In this document: piece by piece, positions 11,329 to 21,864 of the stretch
How the letters are laid out: every line of letters begins with the position of its first letter
How positions within the stretch are numbered: position 1 is the first letter of the stretch
The notes under the pieces: model-generated
The model's database searches: none
Told to the model about the DNA's origin: nothing
The model's input: the letters and a program-made list of their open reading frames with translations, nothing else
Position numbers and translations under genes: made by a program
NCBI GenBank assembly: GCA_963678675.1
Contig: OY783199.1
Coordinates: 14,330,232-14,394,231 of the forward strand
Direction of reading: 5' to 3'
Length of the DNA stretch: 64,000 bases
Source of the DNA: Xiphydria camelus
Taxonomy: Eukaryota > Arthropoda > Insecta > Hymenoptera > Xiphydriidae

Positions 11329-12753
11329 AGGTCGTCAGATAACGTATCACTTTTCTTTGATTCATTATATTGGTTGCACAAGCAACATTGTTCCTTTTTT
11401 GGCACGAAGAACGACAAATTAAAATGGGAGTAAAATATTTTTCTGTATATGTTTCGGCTTAAAGGCACCTTAGTATTTTCTCCACAAAACTCTTCATACA
11501 AAGCATACATTCTATTAATTGAAAGTTTACAGTCTAATTGTATGTACTGCCTCTGAGATTTATTCCGACAGTAATGTGATTCTATGGTCGGAAATATTTG
11601 AATATGTTGTCTGACAATGTCTACATCGTCAGCTTTTGTTTTGTTAGATGGGGATTTTCTACCGCGTTTATTGTTTTCCACGAAGGTTCAACTTCTTTGC
11701 CCTTTAAATGCTGTATTTATTGGGCCATTAATTATGCATAAGGTTTTTTGAAACAAATTTTGGTAAATTCGTATTTTGATACCATTTTTAACAAAATGAA
11801 ATGAACGACTGCACTTTCGTCTTTTGTTGGGAGTGACATTTGTACCAGGATGACATGGCACACTCGAATATACGTGCTTTAAAATAAACGTCCTTTTGAC
11901 GTTGGTAGTTTGATAAGTCTCAAAACATTTTACAAATGTCTTCCCTACTATATTCATTAAAGTTTTCCACACATTCCACACGTTTAATTTACATTTTTTA
12001 CATTTTTTTTAGTCGACTTGTCGTGGTAATTTAGCCTCATGCATACCTTTTTTGTTTTTATAAGGCAAGCCTCTGCTTTGCAATATTTTTGGCCAACTGA
12101 AGGGTTAGATTTCGACGAATGTGATCGTTTTCGGTTGTTTTCCCTCTTGCTCTGATTAGATGAAGGTATAGACTCATTCTCGGTATGTAGAGTTTCTTCA
12201 GACATTGGTATGAGATCTGAATATATTTCGGAATCACAGCTATCAACATTCTGTTGTTTATTTGCAGAATTTGGATCCCAAACCTTGTCTTTCACAGAAT
12301 CATCATCTGATCCACTCTAAAAAATGACTGTATTACTAATCTAAAGATCCACATAGTTGTCTTTAGGCTGTATAAAAGAAAATATTTTCCTAATTTGTTG
12401 GAAACCAGTCTCTATTTAATACTTTTTGGTTAACTCATGAAAAAAGATTATCTGATAAAAAAGTCGAGACCCGCACATACTGCATAATTTCTAATTGTAA
12501 GACAGACTATTGTACTTAAAAGAATAGGCTTACAAAACTGTGATCATCAGTACTACTCTATGGCACATCTATTTTACTTGTGTTTGTTATAATGTTTTCA
12601 GAAAATTGTTTACTACAAGATGGAAGGAGTAAACTTTCAGTTGTACAATTATTTGCTTGACATGATTCAGTCAAAGATGCTTTTTCCTCTGTGTTACTTT
12701 CTCTACTCCTAAACTGAGAATGTGCTATGTTACTTTCCGATATCCCTAATTTA

Positions 12754-12946
12754 GAGTACTAAAATTGACGTAGTTTCTTACTAGAATGATGCAATGGCTA
12801 CTTTTTACTTAATATTTGAATGTTGAATGTGGTTTTTCTGCGGAATCATGCTATACAAAGCCATGATACACAAAGCAACCAATTTAATACGCTCATTTTA
12901 ATATTCCTTCCAAAAATGTTCAGGTTATATTTTGACTTAAGGTAAG
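12754..12946. other. AT-rich spacer
   Basis: No gene or repeat boundary is visible between the Sola-like pseudogene and the R1-like fragment. Confidence 0.4.
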
Positions 12947-13555
12947 GTGGGGCAATTGGAGGCTACCTTGCTTCTGGCAAGGTTCCCCCCCGTGCACCTT
13001 CTGGCGGAATGCCTCAGAAGAGTGTACGAGAGGATTCGTGTAATACGGGAATATGAAGATGAGGCTCCCGAGTCGAAGCGGGATGTCGTTAAGGCGGCAA
13101 AGGCTCTAACGAGGGTGCAGTGGCAGATTTTGCTACAGGGCAACAACTTGGCAGGGATTAGGGTGCGTAATATCATCCTCCCCGTCTTCGATAGGTGGCT
13201 CGACAGAAAGCACGGTTGCTTGGGTTTTCATCTCACGCAACTTATTGGAGGGCATGGGTGCTTTGGGGAGTTCCTCTTTAAGATTAAGAGGGAGCGATCT
13301 CCCCGATGTCACCACTGCGAGGAGATGTTCGCCTCAGCCGAGTACACTCTGCGGCAGATTGTGGCCTGGGAGGCGGAGAGGATGGTGTTACGTGAGGTCA
13401 TCGGTGTAGGCGTTGACGTTACTTGGGTGTCCATGCTTCCACGCAAGCTTGAGGAGAAAGAGGTCTGGGCTGCTGTGGTTCGATTCGCCAAAGTGGTTCT
13501 GACCCGTAAAGAAGAGGCGGAGAGAACGAAAGAGCGAGAGGGACGAAATCGGTAA
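12947..13555 (+). pseudogene. R1-type ORF2 C-terminal fragment
   Basis: About 200 residues from the region downstream of the reverse transcriptase. The conserved block reads LTQLIGGHGCFGEFLFKI, then SPRCHHCEE and AWEAERMVLREVIG, and ends in a Lys/Glu-rich tail (VLTRKEEAERTKERE). This is the Gly-His-Gly-Cys-Phe and zinc-knuckle arrangement of R1/TRAS/SART-like elements. One expected Cys-Pro before AWEAER is missing (QIVAWEAER), so the zinc motif is damaged. No endonuclease or RT domain remains. Codon use is GC-rich compared with the AT-rich surroundings. Confidence 0.8.
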
Positions 13556-14360
13556 GTCCCCCCCCTGTTGCTTGTAAATGGTGGGGCGTCTATTGCTCTT
13601 TGCGGTGAACTGGGTATGTGGCTTTGTGCCACTACTCTATTGGGAGTGCCCCCAGTCATCGAAGGACACCCAGCAAGGCGCGAACTGGTAGGCAGTCGGC
13701 CGTTTTTGAATGTTTCTGTAGTATGAATGGTTTAGTATCTTTGTTATAAATGAGGGTACGCTGGTAAGGGATGTTGTTGGGTTGTCCCAACATTCGTGAT
13801 CTCAGCGTCGGGATGTGAAATGTGTGTGGCACCGGAGGGACTGGTTAGTGGGGTAACCCACCACTCCGCTGTGAGTGTTCCAGTCCTTTTCGGCTGGTGC
13901 AAGCCACCACTCTACATGTGCGAGTCGAAGGTGTATGGTTGGTTTCTTCGGAGGAATTGGTTATCGTGTCAGCCTGTGGGCCGTGAGTTATGCTGCCCTC
14001 ACGTCTCCTGCGCTGGCTCGATCCTCCTCTCTTTTACTTGGGTCTGAAGTGGTGGTCTTTTGTACCATCTTCCGGAAGAGAGGAAGCAGGCACTCTTAAG
14101 TATCATGGCAAAGGTCGCTGGCACTATATGTATGCGAGAACGAGGAAGCGACTGAGTTCACACCCGGAGAGCTCTCTGCAGACGGGCCCTAGTTGGTCGA
14201 TCCCAGGGGCTCTTTCCACCATGGGTGGTGAGGATGGAGGTTCAGGTTTAGTGGGTAGGGGGCTCCCGTATTGCTCTCGCAGGCGAAACATACTACGGCG
14301 GGATGTCCTCGAGTCCTATACTGCCCGGGTTATAGAGCAAAGGCTCGTGTATACCCCCCC
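12947..14360 (+). mobile_element. 5'-truncated R1-clade non-LTR retrotransposon, 3' end
   Basis: The coding part (12947-13555) is followed by about 800 bp of GC-rich non-coding sequence with the composition of an R1 3' UTR. It fades near a C-run at 14347-14358. The 5' break lies near 12935, where the AT-rich upstream sequence changes abruptly. 5' truncation is usual for target-primed reverse transcription. The exact 3' end and target duplication are not visible to me. Confidence 0.7.
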
Positions 14361-14529
14361 CCCCCTTCCCCTCGTGGGAATTTCTGACTCACATATTTTT
14401 TTGTTGGTATTGCCATGTAGTTTAAGGTTTTAGTTGTTTGCCTCTTGTCAATCACAGCATATCCCGGAAAAACGTGAAAAACCACAGTGTTACGTCGCAC
14501 TGAGCGACGGAATTCGGAAGGTCGATTCA

Positions 14530-15895
14530 TACCCTTAATAGCGTCTGTAGATCACAAGTTCCAAGTTCTAGAAATTCTATAGACATCACAATTGAACAGA
14601 CAATCAATCGATATGCCAAATGCACCGGCGGCATAGTGGGTTACAGTAGAAATTTCTGGGCATATGCACGATGGTGTATTACAAGGCATGAACGTGCTAA
14701 ATATGTAGAATTGGCATTTGAAAAAGCAAGTATGCATACATACATCAGATTCCTCTCACCGAGACATGCAAATGGGAGAAATGAAACGAAGTGAGTAAAG
14801 TGTCTTGAAAGTAATTGAAGCTATTGAGTAATATATCAATCCATTTGAAGTTGACGACAAGGATTCTCTGTTCTGTTTATCATCTGGAAGGCCTGCACCT
14901 GAATTGGTGAAAGAAGAGTTACTCAATGTATTTAAGAGAAGATAATTATTACGTCCTCTCAAAACAGATAAGTTGAGATAAGAGCAGAAAGAAATATTTT
15001 TGGTCGATCTTTGCTCCTGTCCCAGGAACGTCAAATTAGCCTACAGATGCTGTTATCCTATCCATTAGGACCAGTACCATGGGTATTAGCAACTCATTGT
15101 GGGTGTCCTACAAAAACAAACATGGCCAAACTACTCCATACTTTGGAGATCAAGGGTGCGGTAAATGAACCTCCTAAGGTTGAAGAATGCATTTATATGA
15201 TTGATGGCATGGCTTACTTTCAAGCTCTCAGTAACATTTCAGAAACCTTTGGTGAGCTCGCCGAGATAGTCTTAAGCCGCTTTCCAAGATGCAAGAGGAT
15301 ACATTTCGTGACGGATACTTACTCAGATGTATCTATTAAAAACATTGATGGACTAAGAAGGAGCCGTGGAGATACCTAAGACCAAGATTCCTCGGGATTG
15401 GAAAAAATTCCTCAGTAATGGCAAAAACAAGGAACAACTTGTCAACCTTCTACATAATGAATAGAATCAAGACATATATGCCTACTATTTTCATGGTAGA
15501 AATCTTTACTCATCACACATAATGATCAGTGCACGTTGTTTACTAGCGAAGACGGTTCAACTGTGAATTATACGATACAAGAAGAGCTATGCTCTTCACA
15601 AGAGGAGGCGGATACTAAAATTACATTACATTGCTTTCATGCTTCTCAATCCTGTCAAGACAATTTCCCTATCAGAATTAGATCACCAGACACAGATGTT
15701 TTTATATTGTTGTTAAGTTACGCCAACGAAATTGAAAACGTGTTACTGTTTGATACAGGAACTCGAAACAAACGAAGGATCATTAATGTCACCATCATTT
15801 CTCGGGATTTAGGTATAGCAAAGAGCCATGCTATGTTGAATATGCATGCATTATTCGTGCGGGGCAAGTGCGTTTTCGTCAATATTTTAGCTTAA
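14530..15895 (+). pseudogene. Fragmented transposon-associated protein (EEADT...SPDTDVF family)
   Basis: Several frames together match one large insect transposon-type protein. Pieces in order: ITIEQTINRYAK and GGIVGYSRNFWAYARW (14.6 kb), LSSGRPAPELVKEELLNVFK (14.9 kb), LSYPLGPVPWVLAT and YMIDGMAYFQALSNISETFG (15.05-15.3 kb), and SQEEADTKITLHCFHAS with IRSPDTDVFILLLSYA (15.6-15.75 kb). The conserved acidic motifs (EEADT, SPDTDV, IDG) suggest a metal-dependent nuclease or transposase fold; that is inference. At least four frame breaks and a lost C-terminus make it a dead copy. The superfamily is not identified. Confidence 0.65.
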
Positions 15896-16309
15896 ATGTG
15901 CCGATCTGTAAACGGGGCAGGAGCAATCATCTCAATGAAATGTTCCCTTTCAAATAAAATTATAACAAAACTGGTCCAAAAAAAAATAGAGAAGCTATAA
16001 ACTTTTTAAATTGTAGTAGTACACATTCAAACTCAAGAAAATTAGACAGAAATGTTTGAAAACGCACTACCTTAAGAAAGTCTTTGGAAAATCAATATAT
16101 TAAAATGTATTTAACATAACTCACCTATTTTTAAAAGCTAGCTAGACGCATGCATATTTAAGTAAGTATATAAAGAAATTAATCATTGTATTCGGTGATT
16201 AATGATTAATTTGGACACTTGATTAATTTCGCTTTTAGAATATTTTACCATAATTTAACTTAGTAACTATGCGGTGTTAAAGTAAATCATATATCGGAAG
16301 AAATTGTAG
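15896..16309. other. No gene seen
   Basis: AT-rich, with no repeat borders recognised. Confidence 0.5.
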
Positions 16310-17044
16310 TTAAGGGGAGAATTCCCTTTAGAATTTTCAAAAAAATCGATTTTTTTACACATTTTGAAAGTATGATACCCAAAGAATATACTGACCAAAG
16401 GAAAACTCGAAATATTGAATATTTGCGGAGTTATCGCATATAGTCTAGAGCGCGGGGACAGCATGCGGTCAGGTAGCGAGTCAACTTTAAACGCGATTAT
16501 CTCGAAACTACTTCTTCAAAAACTGCTCGTGTTGCTCAAAAAGTTATCGACCGATTTGGATGAAATTTTGAGAGGTTACTCTCAGTAATATTATCGGAAG
16601 CATATACCTAAAGTTTGAAAGGTAGCGTGTAAATAAATAATTTTTTGGGGGTCAAATATGTCGAAAAAATGGTCGAAAATTCGAACTTTGGAGTACAAGG
16701 CTCCCAAATTTTCAATTTTGCACTTTTTCATTATTTTTTAGGTATACCCTTCCCCTTAATATGTCAGTAAACGAATGACACTTATTGAATCTTGTTCAGA
16801 TCAACAGAAAAAGAGTGAAAACTGCAGCACTTTTCGATGTCGCGGAAAACAGGCATCCGAAGACCCTTAATAACACCGCCATTTTGTTGGTTATCCAAAA
16901 AAAAACAAATTTTTTCTTAAAACTTGACAGTTATAATAAACTCATGTCCTAATTTGAAAATGATCAGATTATTTTATCCCCTCTAAAAAAATTCCCGGAA
17001 AAAATACCTATTTTTCACGCTCCTAAAGGGAATTCTCCCCTTAA
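16310..17044. mobile_element. TTAA-flanked 727-bp non-autonomous element
   Basis: TTAA occurs at 16310-16313 and 17041-17044. The ends are inverted repeats GGGGAGAATTCCCTTTAG... and ...CTAAAGGGAATTCTCCCC. A related CCCTTCCCCTTAA motif lies at about 16749-16761, so the copy may contain an older end. No transposase is present. A TTAA duplication suggests piggyBac or Sola3 mobilisation. It lies just downstream of the EF-hand exon's donor. Confidence 0.75.
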
Positions 17045-17204
17045 TGACTTTTTCCATAGATACTCTCCTTTAAAATACAGTTGGTGGTTGAATTTCCAAA
17101 TCTTTCCCAAAAATGTCAGTTAGTGACTTTTGGCAGTAATAGGACGATATATTACTGTTCACGATGGTTGGCACACCTTGTATAGAGTATAGAAGCATAC
17201 TTAC

Positions 17205-17573
17205 CGAAGTCATAGATTTGTAAGCAATATCCAAGCAATCCTTTATCCTCTCCGAGTCCAAACAAACTACAGATCCGTAGAACGACGCTAGTTCTTGCTT
17301 ACTAATTGTTCCTTTTCCATTGTTATTAATAGCGAGAAAGAAAACTCGCGACATGGCTTTCACCCAAAGAGGTAGGTTCGAATAACAAGTACCGTTGGGT
17401 GGCGCTATCAGGCGAGCCCACCAGCACAACCAATCATCCAGGTCGGCTATCTTATCATCCTCGTCATTATTTTTCTTATTCTGCAAGATCGATTCTATAA
17501 AGCCTTCCTGAATTTCGAGAAGACGAAGGTACTCTGGACTGTTCCTGGACCAATCGGCAAACCTTCGCAAGCG
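17205..17573 (-). CDS. EF-hand calcium-binding protein, internal exon (sarcoplasmic/calexcitin type)
   Basis: The exon has 123 codons, phase 0 at both ends. The acceptor is TTCTCTTTGCAG (17574 side) and the donor is a strong GTAAGTATG (17204 side). The protein starts RLRRFADWSRNSPEYLRLLE, then DLDDWLCWWARLIAPP, LPLWVKAMSRVFFLAINNNG and GKGTISKQELASFYGSV, and ends IAYKSMTS. The stretch NNNGKGTISKQE is a degenerate EF-hand loop. The order fits sarcoplasmic calcium-binding/calexcitin-like proteins, which buffer cytosolic calcium. The preceding exon is at 54641-54822, in matching phase. The C-terminal exon is not found in the window. There are no stops, and family-like residues are conserved, so the gene appears active. 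Confidence 0.85.
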
Positions 17574-17804
17574 CTGCAAAGAGAAGCGTTGAAAGTATCA
17601 TTACTTCTGGATCCCCATATAGGACGAGTCTGCATATATTTTACCAATTGTAGAATTATTTTGTTAACTAAAGTAATTAAGTTATAAGGCATGGACAAAG
17701 AAAGTCGCATAGCGAATTTTATCGTCATCTGAAATAAATATGAATAAAAATCGTATTTGTTGATGAGAACTAATCAGGCGGGTAAATTTTATTACCCTCA
17801 AATA

Positions 17805-19073
17805 TTAAGAGGTTGCATTGAAAGCCGCTGTTCCCCTGTAGATGGCTCTAAATACTTATGTCGTACGCAGCGACTAATACTTCTTATATCACTTTAAATT
17901 ATGGACATTTCTCATTAAGATTCAGTCATTAAACTGTCAGTTTAATGACTGAATCAAAGAAAACCAAAGAAAATGGAACGCGACAAGTTGTTTTTTCGAT
18001 GTGTAATTCTACACTATTTTGATTTTAAAACAAATGCTGCTGCAGCTCATCAATTACTTGTGCAAACTTATGCTGAATCTACTCCATTAGAAACAGTATG
18101 TAAAGATTGGTTTCGTCGCTTCAAAAGTGGAAACTGTGATGTTCACGACAAACAACGGCTAGATCAAACAAAGGAGTTCGAAGATGAACACCTGCAAGCT
18201 CTACTGGAAGAAAATCCTACTCAAATGCTGAAAGAATTGACTCAACAGCTTGAAGTTGATAAATCTACAATTTAATGACGCCAACATGCCATGGGAAAGA
18301 TTGAAAAAGAGGGAAAGCGGCTGCCGCATTAATTGATCGAAAATACCATTGCTAATCGTCTGAACATCTCGATTTCTTTGCTTGCAAAGCATAAAAAGAA
18401 AATTTTGTTATGGCATATCGTAACCGGTGATGTAAAATGGATCTATTTTGACAACCCGAAACGCAAAAATTATGGGTTGATCCTAGCCAACCATCAACCT
18501 CAATACCAAAACGAAATATCCACGGTCACAAAACAATGCTTTCAATTTGGTGGGATATGGAAGGTGTCGTTTATTATGAGCTGTTGAAAATGAACGAAAC
18601 AATTACTGCCGAATGTTATGAACAACAATTGGAGCGCTTAAATGATAATTTGATTCAAAAACGACCATCAATTGCATGAAATTGCCGAAAAGTAATTCTT
18701 CTTCACGACAACGCTCGGCCTCATGTTGCTAAACCAGTGAGAGAAACATTGATGGAGCTTGCATGGGAAGTTCTCCCGTACCCAGCATATTCTTTAGACC
18801 TGGCCCCGAGTGATTATCATTTATTTAGATTGATAGAACACGACTTGGAAGATACACACTTCCATAATTACCAAGAAGACAAAAATTGGGTTGCTGAATG
18901 GATTAGCTCAAAAAATAGGCATTTTTTTCATTGTGGAATTCAACTTCTGCCAGAAAAATGGAAAAGTTATAGCTTCCGAAGGCAAATACTTCGATTGAGG
19001 TATTCACACATTTTATTACGGTATAATGTTTTAAAAGCAAGAAAAAACAGCGGCTTTCAATGCACCCTCTTAA
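17805..19073 (+). mobile_element. Mariner transposon, full-length but mutated
   Basis: Inverted ends read TTAAGAGGTTGCATTGAAAG (17805) and, from the right, TTAAGAGGGTGCATTGAAAG (19073). TA duplications are at 17803-17804 and 19074-19075. The 1269-bp length is normal for mariner. Confidence 0.9.
17973..19050 (+). pseudogene. Mariner DD34D transposase, broken
   Basis: The N-terminal DNA-binding region begins MERDKLFFRCVILHYFDF and NAAAAHQLLVQTY, with the mariner signature CKDWFRRFKSGNCDV and LEENPTQMLKELTQQLEVDK. The catalytic part retains IVTGDVKWIYFDNPKR, LHDNARPHVAKP and LAPSDYHLF, which give the three aspartates of a DD34D triad. The frame is broken near 18275 (stop), 18330, 18590, 18680 and 18900. 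The sequence between pieces is collinear with mariner, so this is a full-length copy decayed in place. Confidence 0.9.
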
Positions 19074-19708
19074 TAATATAGAGTTCCAAAAATGTTTTTA
19101 ATAGCTCGTAAAAAGTTCTCTGTGGTGAGAAAGGCGGTAAAACTATGCACTGTCGAACGAAGGCTTCTGCTTACCCCTGTTCAACTTGAAGGTAGAAATG
19201 TGTAAGCAAATTTAAGGAAAACCAAAGTGGGCTGAAATCAGCCAAAAGTAAGTTACCGTACCATTTATTAGAATGTTGTATCTACCTATATTAGTAAAAA
19301 GGATTACGTAATTACAATCTGATATCCTTGTAATTTAATTGTTTTACTTTATTGTGTGAGCTTAAATGTTTTTCATAATTATTGGTTCTGTGAGAAGTGT
19401 ATTAAGTAAAATTTCAAAAGAACATTTTATTATGGCATAGGTAGTTTGAAACATCTTTTTCTACTCATATCGCATATCGGCTGGGGCTTCCTGTAATTTC
19501 ATGGAACGAGTCAGATAGAAAACATCGACTATTTCACTCCTGATCTGGAATTGAGTTACAGTCTGTGTCAGAAGAACGCATAAGTGATTTTTTTTTAAGT
19601 ACAAGAGATATCTCTGTCTCTTTTGGGATGCGATTGTACCGTCAGAGGGCTATGCCACAAATACCGATTCATTTTAGTATCGCTCGAAACCTCGAAATGG
19701 AAGAGTAA
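19074..19708. other. No gene seen
   Basis: No ORF or repeat border is recognised. Confidence 0.5.
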
Positions 19709-19976
19709 ATGAGTGCCAAGTACGCGAAGCGTTTTGAGGCAGTTTTCCTTTGCAAACACCCAGAAGGACCTAAATTATCGTTTTCAGCGGCTGCGAGAAC
19801 AATTAAAAAGTCAAAAAGTTTCTTTGCAAAGTGGGTCGAACGGTTTGAGGTGTACAAAAACGTCGATGACTACGATGAAGCGAGCAACCACAGAAAAGCA
19901 GGACAAACTAGTTGAAAGTATGTCCAGAAGGTGTGAGGCCATACTCGAAAATGATGGCGATTGCACGACTTACTAA
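19709..19976 (+). pseudogene. Tc1-like transposase N-terminal fragment
   Basis: One frame reads MSAKYAKRFEAVFLCKHPEG, PKLSFSAAARTIKKSKSFFA and KWVERFEVYKNVDDYDEA, then shifts into TTEKQDKLVESMSRRCEAIL. This is the first helix-turn-helix (paired-like) part of a Tc1-group transposase. The second DNA-binding domain and the DDE domain are missing. No inverted ends are seen. Confidence 0.65.
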
Positions 19977-20784
19977 ATGTGTTTTTTGTTTGACTCTATC
20001 CATTTACTTCTGATCCGAGCTATCGGTATTATCATGAAATTATAGAAAGCTGCAGTGATCGGGGTGCCCCAACCATTGTCCAACCAGCGCGGCGTTGCTG
20101 GCTTGTAAGTTATGCCCCACGTAGTATGTACAGGTGTAACACAAACAAAAGCTACGTTTGTTGAAGTACGCTAGAGCCCTATGCGGGGCAAAAATAAAAA
20201 ATCGAAAAACGCCATACCTCTCACGCTTCTCGAAATAACGCAAATAACCGTTATGATGCTGGAAAAAATTTGTTTGGATTCAGCGGAGTAATCTAAACAC
20301 CACTGGCGCGACCGAATTTACTGTAAGCATACAAATAATTTTAATACTGCTCAAAATATTGTTGCATGTCAAATTTCTTTAGCCATTATGGATGGTCATG
20401 GGTATCACTTATGACTTTTTTTTAACCCTTTATTCAGCCCCCCCCCCCCCCCCCCCATTGATAAAATAGCCAAAATCTAAAGCAATTTTATAAACTCAGC
20501 CTCACGAGCTTCATTAAGGACATCCTCCGGGATGTTGTTGTCGTCAGCGAGGTTGTTATCACTTTCTACATTCTCTTGATAACTCAACGAATATAAATTT
20601 ATCTCTATACACTCAACGTCGAAGTACAATTCAGCTCTTGTTTCACAATATTTTGAAATTTGTCGCCTTCTTCATCGCTGTTCGGGATAATGACGCTTTT
20701 TCTCTCCATATTTTGATTTTACACTTATAGGTTTGGTATACTCTCGATCGTCCTTCAGTCGACTCGCATGAATCGATTCGATAC
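19977..20784. other. No gene; poly-C tract
   Basis: A run of 18-20 C lies at about 20438-20456. No supported gene or other repeat is seen. Confidence 0.5.
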
Positions 20785-21083
20785 GGTTAATTTCACGTTG
20801 CGATCGTCAATTTGAAAAAGACGCACTTCGGACTAAGCAATCGCGCCAATCAGAGTGCAACAGTGTCAGCTGACGAAGTGAGATAGTTATACTCTGCTCA
20901 TTTCACGTTCCGTTCGTCAATTTGAAAAATGGACCCACTTCGACTATGTATTCGCGTCAGTCCGAGTAAAGTGTTTTTAATAGTCAACGGACTCCCAGTC
21001 GGTGTCACGCGGGAAAAATGCAATCTTACGGTCTAAAAGTAGACTGGAAAAGGCCTCGAAATGGGCATGAGTGAGGAAAAATA
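20785..21083 (+). repeat. 300-bp dispersed repeat, copy 1
   Basis: Starts GGTTAATTTCACGTTGCGAT and ends near GGCCTCGAAATGGGC...GAGTGAGGAAAAAT. It is nearly identical to 41917-42213 in the same orientation. It contains two related sub-units (TTTCACGTTGCGATCGTCAA and TTTCACGTTCCGTTCGTCAA). No coding signal is present. Confidence 0.9.
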
Positions 21084-21384
21084 ATTTTTCCGGGATCCGG
21101 GGTTCGAGCATTGAGGACAGAGAGAAACCCGCCCCCCTCTGGTTGAAACACCTGGGAGGGCTAAAGAGTTTCTGCATGCAGGCCCTGAGCTCACCCGGGC
21201 TGTGGGCGGAAGAGGGGACCCCTCTCTGTCTGAGTTGCCCCAAAGTGTGGCTCGGGCATAATGGTCTAGAAGGACTGACAAGGACTGACTTGTGAGTGCC
21301 CGGTAAATGCCAATCAAGAGACACGGCAGTGTCTCGCGGCATGTTCGTTCAAGTAGTTTCGCACTCAGACACGACAGCGCTGAT

Positions 21385-21745
21385 GTCGCGAGCACCCGTG
21401 TCTCTTTACACCACAAATGTCTGCCCCCTGCACCCCTCAATTTTTACATCGAATTTTCTCAATAAATATACGGTTATAACCAAAACTATGCTTATAGTTA
21501 CGCCATATAAATTGACTATTCTCTGTTGATAGAGACCAGAATAAATGTTATAAGTTACATATTAACAGAGATTTTTCCTTAGCAACGCGAAGCCACGCCC
21601 CTTGCGTCTAAAAGTCAAGAATCCGATTTCTCGGGCGATATATATATGTCAAAATCTCACAAAAATTCCGCCTACCTTCGGCGATAGTCGGCCATGATCG
21701 GCAATATGTACACAGATACGGCCACACGCATACGCCATCAAATGT
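21385..21745 (+). repeat. About 360-bp dispersed repeat, inverted copy at 63.6-63.99 kb
   Basis: The block from GCGAGCACCCGTGT to CGCATACGCCATCAAATGTA is matched in reverse orientation at about 63615-63975. The two copies differ by scattered substitutions and small indels. The second copy joins the big fold-back element at 62688-63611. Confidence 0.85.
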
Positions 21746-21864
21746 ATGTGAGAGTGTGTGAGAGAATATATTCCTTAAATGTTTGGGTATTTTCAAAGTT
21801 AATAAAATATTTCCATTCGCGAAACGATTAACCTCGCGTTTATTTCGATCCTCGGACCCGCTTG

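Larger units (their letters stand above)
9793..12753 (-). pseudogene. Degraded DUF7869/Sola-like transposon protein
   Basis: Minus-strand blocks, in order: a Ser/Thr-rich N-terminal exon (12753-12575), a block after the acceptor ATTTTTTAG at about 12318 (SGSDDDSVKDKVWDP), a Cys/Lys region, ESHYCRNKSQRQYI (11.6 kb), CCLCNQYNESKKS (11.4 kb), then DLQKVLQIPSANES, FLDTCGGQKRNQHIAAL and LGHTFMEVDSM (10.8-10.2 kb), and a tail ending EESDEDP at 9793. The CGGQ-x-x-N and GH-x-F/Y motifs match the protein at 36.3-38.2 kb. Stops, frameshifts, a 400-bp MITE (10929-11328) and a local inverted duplication break it. The family looks like Pfam DUF7869; a Sola transposase is my inference. Confidence 0.7.

Noticed and set aside
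13796..14433. Overlapping GC-rich ORFs after the R1 fragment
   Set aside because: They lie in three frames of the probable 3' UTR and show no motifs.
15896..17204. C-terminal exon of the EF-hand gene
   Set aside because: I looked for the expected short C-terminal segment on the minus strand and found no convincing exon; it may lie elsewhere below 17.2 kb or outside the window.
17205..17573. EF-hand exon as a processed pseudogene
   Set aside because: Bounded by good splice sites in matching phase, no stops, no poly-A tail, and the adjoining exon is found separately.
20438..20456. Poly-C tract as a regulatory element
   Set aside because: Simple homopolymer; no gene or promoter nearby.
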